A stretch of 58,965 nt of DNA from Candidatus Methylobacter oryzae (lineage in GTDB: Bacteria; Pseudomonadota; Gammaproteobacteria; Methylococcales; Methylomonadaceae): NCBI RefSeq assembly GCF_003994235.2, contig NZ_RYFG02000099.1, positions 1 through 58,965 on the forward strand, read 5' to 3'. Position numbers and translations under genes: made by a program. Below, piece by piece: positions 55,761 through 58,965 of the stretch. The stretch's first letter is position 1. Every line of letters begins with the position of its first letter. Below the pieces are notes generated by a model, which saw nothing but the letters and a program-made list of their open reading frames with translations, did not search any database and had not been told where the DNA came from.

Positions 55761-58055
55761 TTACGGCGAACCGGTCATTGATACCCTGGTAGCCCCATAC
55801 CACATCAGCATCTGATTTTTGACCGAATGAGCTTCCTCTTCGCTGATTTCGCCGCCAAGATCATGTTGTTCAAGTGGGTCTTGTTCCAAATCAAAAACCT
55901 CCATAGGCGCCGAATCAAAATTATATACGTACTTTCGCGAGCCTTTGCGCATCCCGATGCTTACCTCGTCCAGAGCGCTGCCGTAGTAAATTTCACGGTC
56001 TTTCGGATTATCCCTGAGTAGCGAGATTCCGGGCAGGGAGTGATCTCTTATTGAAAATCCAAGCATGTCCGCAATCGTCGGCAGAATATCGACCTGTTGC
56101 CGTGGGCCAACTATCGATTCTCCATCGCTGAATAGAGACGGGGCGAAAATTATCATCGGAATATGCAACGCTTCTTCATACATCGACAGCGCGCGTAACT
56201 TGGTGCCGTGCTCGCCAAATGAGTCGCCATGATCGCCCAAAATAAAAAATATCGTATTTTGGAATAAGCCGCGGCGTTGAAACTCATTAAATAGCCTCTT
56301 AAGAAAATCATCTATATAAGCAATGCAATTTAGATAATTGCTGTACTCCTCATTATTACTGTCGGTAAATTTCTGCCGGTTCCATGTTGATGGAATCTTG
56401 TAGTTTTGGTGACCAACGTTGGTCATCACAGTCAGCAGGAATGGGCTATTAGCCTCTTGTTGGCTATCAACCCAAGACAAAATGGGGTTGATCATAGCTC
56501 TATCTTCAAAACCCCACTCACTGACATGTTCGTAGAGCGTGCCGTTGTAGTTTTTTTCAGAGGCAATTTTGTCGAAGCCTATGTTGGAGAGCAACTGCGC
56601 CTCGTTTTCGTAGGCGAGATGTGTCGGAGTAAAAAACGCCGATTGATACCCAGACTTACGCAGCAACCGAGGAAGGCTCGCAAAAGTGGGGTGTTTAGAC
56701 TCCTGATTGGACCAATACATCAGTGCGGAGTTGGTTCCGGGATAGGCGCCATTCAAGACACTGACCCATGCCGAAGATGTCCTTGGCGTAACGGCATACA
56801 TTTGGTCGGCAACCAAGGATTTTTTACTTAAGTCATTCATGAACGGGGTATTTCGAAGCGATGGATTATAAACGCTCGTTGCATTGGCGCGCACAGACTC
56901 CAGCATCACGATCACAACATTCAAGCGCCGCGTATTGGCAGTCGGAATAAACTCAAGGTTTATTGCAGCTTGTCTTAGAGCTTCCCCTTTTTCAAACGTA
57001 CCAATTGGGTCGGTAGGCCGAAACAGCAGGTCCAGACCAATGTTAAGGTTTATGTTTCCCCTAAGGCGGGCATATTCCTGAGAGATAGTCTTCTGTTGAT
57101 CGATGCGGTGAGGTACGAGAATAAGTAAGAGTAATATCGGCCAAACCAGTTTTCCCGCATCGAATAATGTCAGGTCTTGTTGCCTGCTGATCCAAACATC
57201 TTTCACGGTCAAGCGAACGAAAACCGGACTCAGCACTATTAAAGAAGGCGGGATAGCAATAACGGCAATAGTTTTCCAATTGAATTCGCTGCCCATCATG
57301 GACCACATATCGCCCGCGTTCTTGATAAAATACAATAACATCGAAGCAGTGCCGTTCAGGCCTGTCTTTAAATAGTGGGCAAGCTCCAAGCCTGCAACTG
57401 CCAAAATAATTACACTTAAACCAATAAACAGCGAGTGCATTAACCGTCGCCAGCGATTAGGTGTGATACTAACCGCAAGCGTAGCAAACAGCGCATATCC
57501 GATCAGGAAAGAAATGTCGTCCCGGTACATCACAAACAGGAATTGTATGTTTGTTAGCGCATCCCAATATACATGGACCACTTGGTGCGTCCAGGTCGAT
57601 TCAATTCCCGTTAATTGCTCCCTGTCCATGCCGAGCCAAAACCAAAGTCCTTTAAACAAAGGTAAAGCAATTAACGGCAATAAAAACAACAGCGCCCAGT
57701 TCAACCAGTGCCGATAAATAAATCGTCCCCACAAAAAGAAATACACGGCCAAGCAAGCGCCAATATAAAACGCCAGCGGCGACACCAGAACAATACGCAT
57801 GCCGCCGAAAAGAGTGGGCGGTTCCCAACCTAATGTTGACCGGGTCACAGGCCAGAGCGCGAAAATAATTTTGTAGGTTTTAATTCCGATAATCCCTATC
57901 GCAGTAGGGATAACGATTGCACCGATCATGCCGAGTGTGTAGTTGGAAACCTGCAGTTTCGCTATTATCAAGATGAAATTTTTCAATGTGTTGAAAAACG
58001 ATTGGTAGATCAAGGCCATGCCTTGTTTTTTTGACAGTGTTGTGTTTGGTCTCAT
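55761..58055 (-). CDS. LTA-synthase-like sulfatase/phosphatase-fold membrane protein
   Basis: The 764-residue protein has about six N-terminal transmembrane helices (within ~25-320) and a C-terminal alkaline-phosphatase-superfamily domain facing the periplasm. Metal and nucleophile motifs are VVIVMLESVRANATS (Glu ~388), TPRTSSAWVS (Thr ~427), and GDHGDSFGEHGTK (~630-642). Related enzymes transfer phosphoglycerol or phosphoethanolamine to envelope glycans. In a Gram-negative this may modify periplasmic glucans or LPS. Monocistronic, with a GAGG site before the ATG. Confidence 0.85.
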   Translation of the reverse strand: MRPNTTLSKKQGMALIYQSFFNTLKNFILIIAKLQVSNYTLGMIGAIVIPTAIGIIGIKTYKIIFALWPVTRSTLGWEPPTLFGGMRIVLVSPLAFYIGACLAVYFFLWGRFIYRHWLNWALLFLLPLIALPLFKGLWFWLGMDREQLTGIESTWTHQVVHVYWDALTNIQFLFVMYRDDISFLIGYALFATLAVSITPNRWRRLMHSLFIGLSVIILAVAGLELAHYLKTGLNGTASMLLYFIKNAGDMWSMMGSEFNWKTIAVIAIPPSLIVLSPVFVRLTVKDVWISRQQDLTLFDAGKLVWPILLLLILVPHRIDQQKTISQEYARLRGNINLNIGLDLLFRPTDPIGTFEKGEALRQAAINLEFIPTANTRRLNVVIVMLESVRANATSVYNPSLRNTPFMNDLSKKSLVADQMYAVTPRTSSAWVSVLNGAYPGTNSALMYWSNQESKHPTFASLPRLLRKSGYQSAFFTPTHLAYENEAQLLSNIGFDKIASEKNYNGTLYEHVSEWGFEDRAMINPILSWVDSQQEANSPFLLTVMTNVGHQNYKIPSTWNRQKFTDSNNEEYSNYLNCIAYIDDFLKRLFNEFQRRGLFQNTIFFILGDHGDSFGEHGTKLRALSMYEEALHIPMIIFAPSLFSDGESIVGPRQQVDILPTIADMLGFSIRDHSLPGISLLRDNPKDREIYYGSALDEVSIGMRKGSRKYVYNFDSAPMEVFDLEQDPLEQHDLGGEISEEEAHSVKNQMLMWYGATRVSMTGSP

Positions 58056-58965
58056 AGCCCTCGGCCGGTTTATCCTTGTTGAATTGGAATCGGAGTCAGC
58101 CTAATCCGGAGCGCTACTGCAAATTAAACCAGCTCCCAAGCGAATGGGTTTAGCTCAAGCTATTCTCTAGTTTTATGAAACCAAACAAGGCGGGCGGCTA
58201 CAATAGGTAGTGTTGCTTAGATGTGGCGGGGAAATGTGGCGTCACCGTCTGTGAAGCGGTAGCGGGTGGGAGCTTTGGGGGAGTTAGAGCATGATCGCAT
58301 CAATACAGCAAGCCGACCTTGCCTTGCTTTTCTAATTTTGGTTGAAAAACCGCTTCCAATGGCTCGACCAAGCTTCAAGGCAATAGCGTGTTAGGGCATG
58401 GGATACCGCGTTGTTTACGTGATAGATGACCAAATGTGTTGGGCTGAGGTTCGAAGCTCAACACATTTCGGGCACCGTTCCGTTGGGCTTACTTGTGTCA
58501 GAGCAACGTCGTACTGATCATTTTAATCCACGCCCGGCGGTTAGCATGAAGTTTTCGGAATCTGGGGGCCTCAGAGTCTTGGATTACACTACGTTTTATT
58601 GCGGCGAATTTACATTGCAGAGTTAATCGAAGCTATTAATACGCTTCAGAAATGGGTTAACTGTAGAACCGGTCGGTTCGCCGGCGCACCATAATATTTC
58701 ATAGACCTCACCAGGTCCGCGAGCACCGATAAAGTCTTGTTTGACAGCGGCAGTGAAAACTTTATGAATAAACCTCCTCCACCACCAACGTCAAATCAAT
58801 CGATTCTAACGTAACGCTCTGTTTCTCGCTGAAACTTTCACGTTGCCATCCGCTTCGGCGGCGGTAAATTTCCAGGTAGATACCGTCTTAAAAGTCAACG
58901 CTGAGGCACATAATCAGGTTGATAAGGCTGACGCGTTTTCAAAACGCCAAAGCACAAGTGAACCA
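58056..58965. other. 910-base end region without a clear gene
   Basis: I found no supported intact gene. A short plus-strand frame at 58426-58626 has no family features or ribosome site. A hairpin (58431-58467, AAATGTGTTG with CAACACATTT) looks like a common intergenic repeat. The last ~200 bases may hold a decayed gene end on the minus strand (see next entry). Confidence 0.6.
58762..58965 (-). pseudogene. Possible decayed 3' gene fragment, running off the window
   Basis: On the minus strand one frame reads TWKFTAAEADGNV and then stops, while an overlapping frame reads ESFSEKQSVTLESIDLTLVV to EEVYS and a stop, as if one frameshift split a coding sequence. Upstream bases toward the window edge are also interrupted by a stop. 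I do not recognise the product, and it could be chance. Confidence 0.25.

Noticed and set aside
58426-58626. 66-aa plus-strand frame near the window end
   Set aside because: No ribosome site, begins inside a palindromic repeat and shows no domain.

Overview
The window looks like chromosomal DNA from a gammaproteobacterial methanotroph or methylotroph, probably order Methylococcales. It carries a complete pqqA-E cofactor operon (PQQ serves methanol dehydrogenase), an MSHA-type pilus locus, a Pseudomonas-like carAB-greA-yhbY-rlmE-ftsH-glmM-tpiA-secG-tRNA-Leu backbone and a chemotaxis cluster with an oxygen-binding diiron protein. The taxonomic call is an inference from gene content and protein similarity recalled from memory. 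No phage, insertion sequence with a transposase, or CRISPR array was seen.

Layout. 1-90: the 3' end of a 5S rRNA and the terminator of its rRNA operon. 331-3315: a small exported protein, a DUF2760 membrane protein and an Hsp70-family ATPase. 3316-4187: a 90-bp inverted-repeat element and a UbiX-family flavin prenyltransferase. 4188-8064 (minus strand): pqqA-pqqB-pqqC-Uma2-pqqD-pqqE, with a terminator-like hairpin after pqqA and a foreign-looking Uma2 nuclease-fold gene between pqqC and pqqD. 8270-11475: a small membrane protein, MoeB, and groES-groEL under a perfect CIRCE operator. 11647-21952: mshE, G, F, B, A, C, D, O, P and Q. 22251-33945: an unknown membrane protein, then housekeeping genes from carA to tRNA-Leu(GAG). 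34138-46327: a chemotaxis/aerotaxis cluster. 46328-47048: a convergent intergenic region with three perfect DnaA-box matches. 47049-50745: rnhA, a methyltransferase, mltD and a DUF2780 protein. 51153-55512: creD, an M23 peptidase, and creB-creC. 55761-58055: an LTA-synthase-like phosphatase-fold membrane enzyme. 58056-58965: mostly non-coding, with a possible decayed gene end.

The most interesting part is the chemotaxis block. It runs cheY-cheA-cheW-mcp-cheW-parA-STAS-cheR-cheD-(isolated cheB receiver)-cheB-(202-aa coiled protein)-ODP. The isolated receiver domain and the decayed cheD 3' end next to it are the fossil of a tandem duplication, and the receiver kept all its phosphorylation residues. 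The 202-aa protein contains two segments resembling the receptor signalling tip but no sensor or membrane part. It sits just upstream of a diiron oxygen-binding metallo-beta-lactamase-fold protein, which suggests a soluble two-protein oxygen receptor. A ParA ATPase in the same operon could position the arrays.

Other notable structure: a dispersed family of ~58-bp two-hairpin repeats (five copies at four loci, with compensatory stem changes), and a hairpin-plus-U-tract directly in front of carA that looks like an attenuator. Several genes have starts best explained by UUG codons or by internal ATGs; I give the preferred start where it differs from the longest frame.
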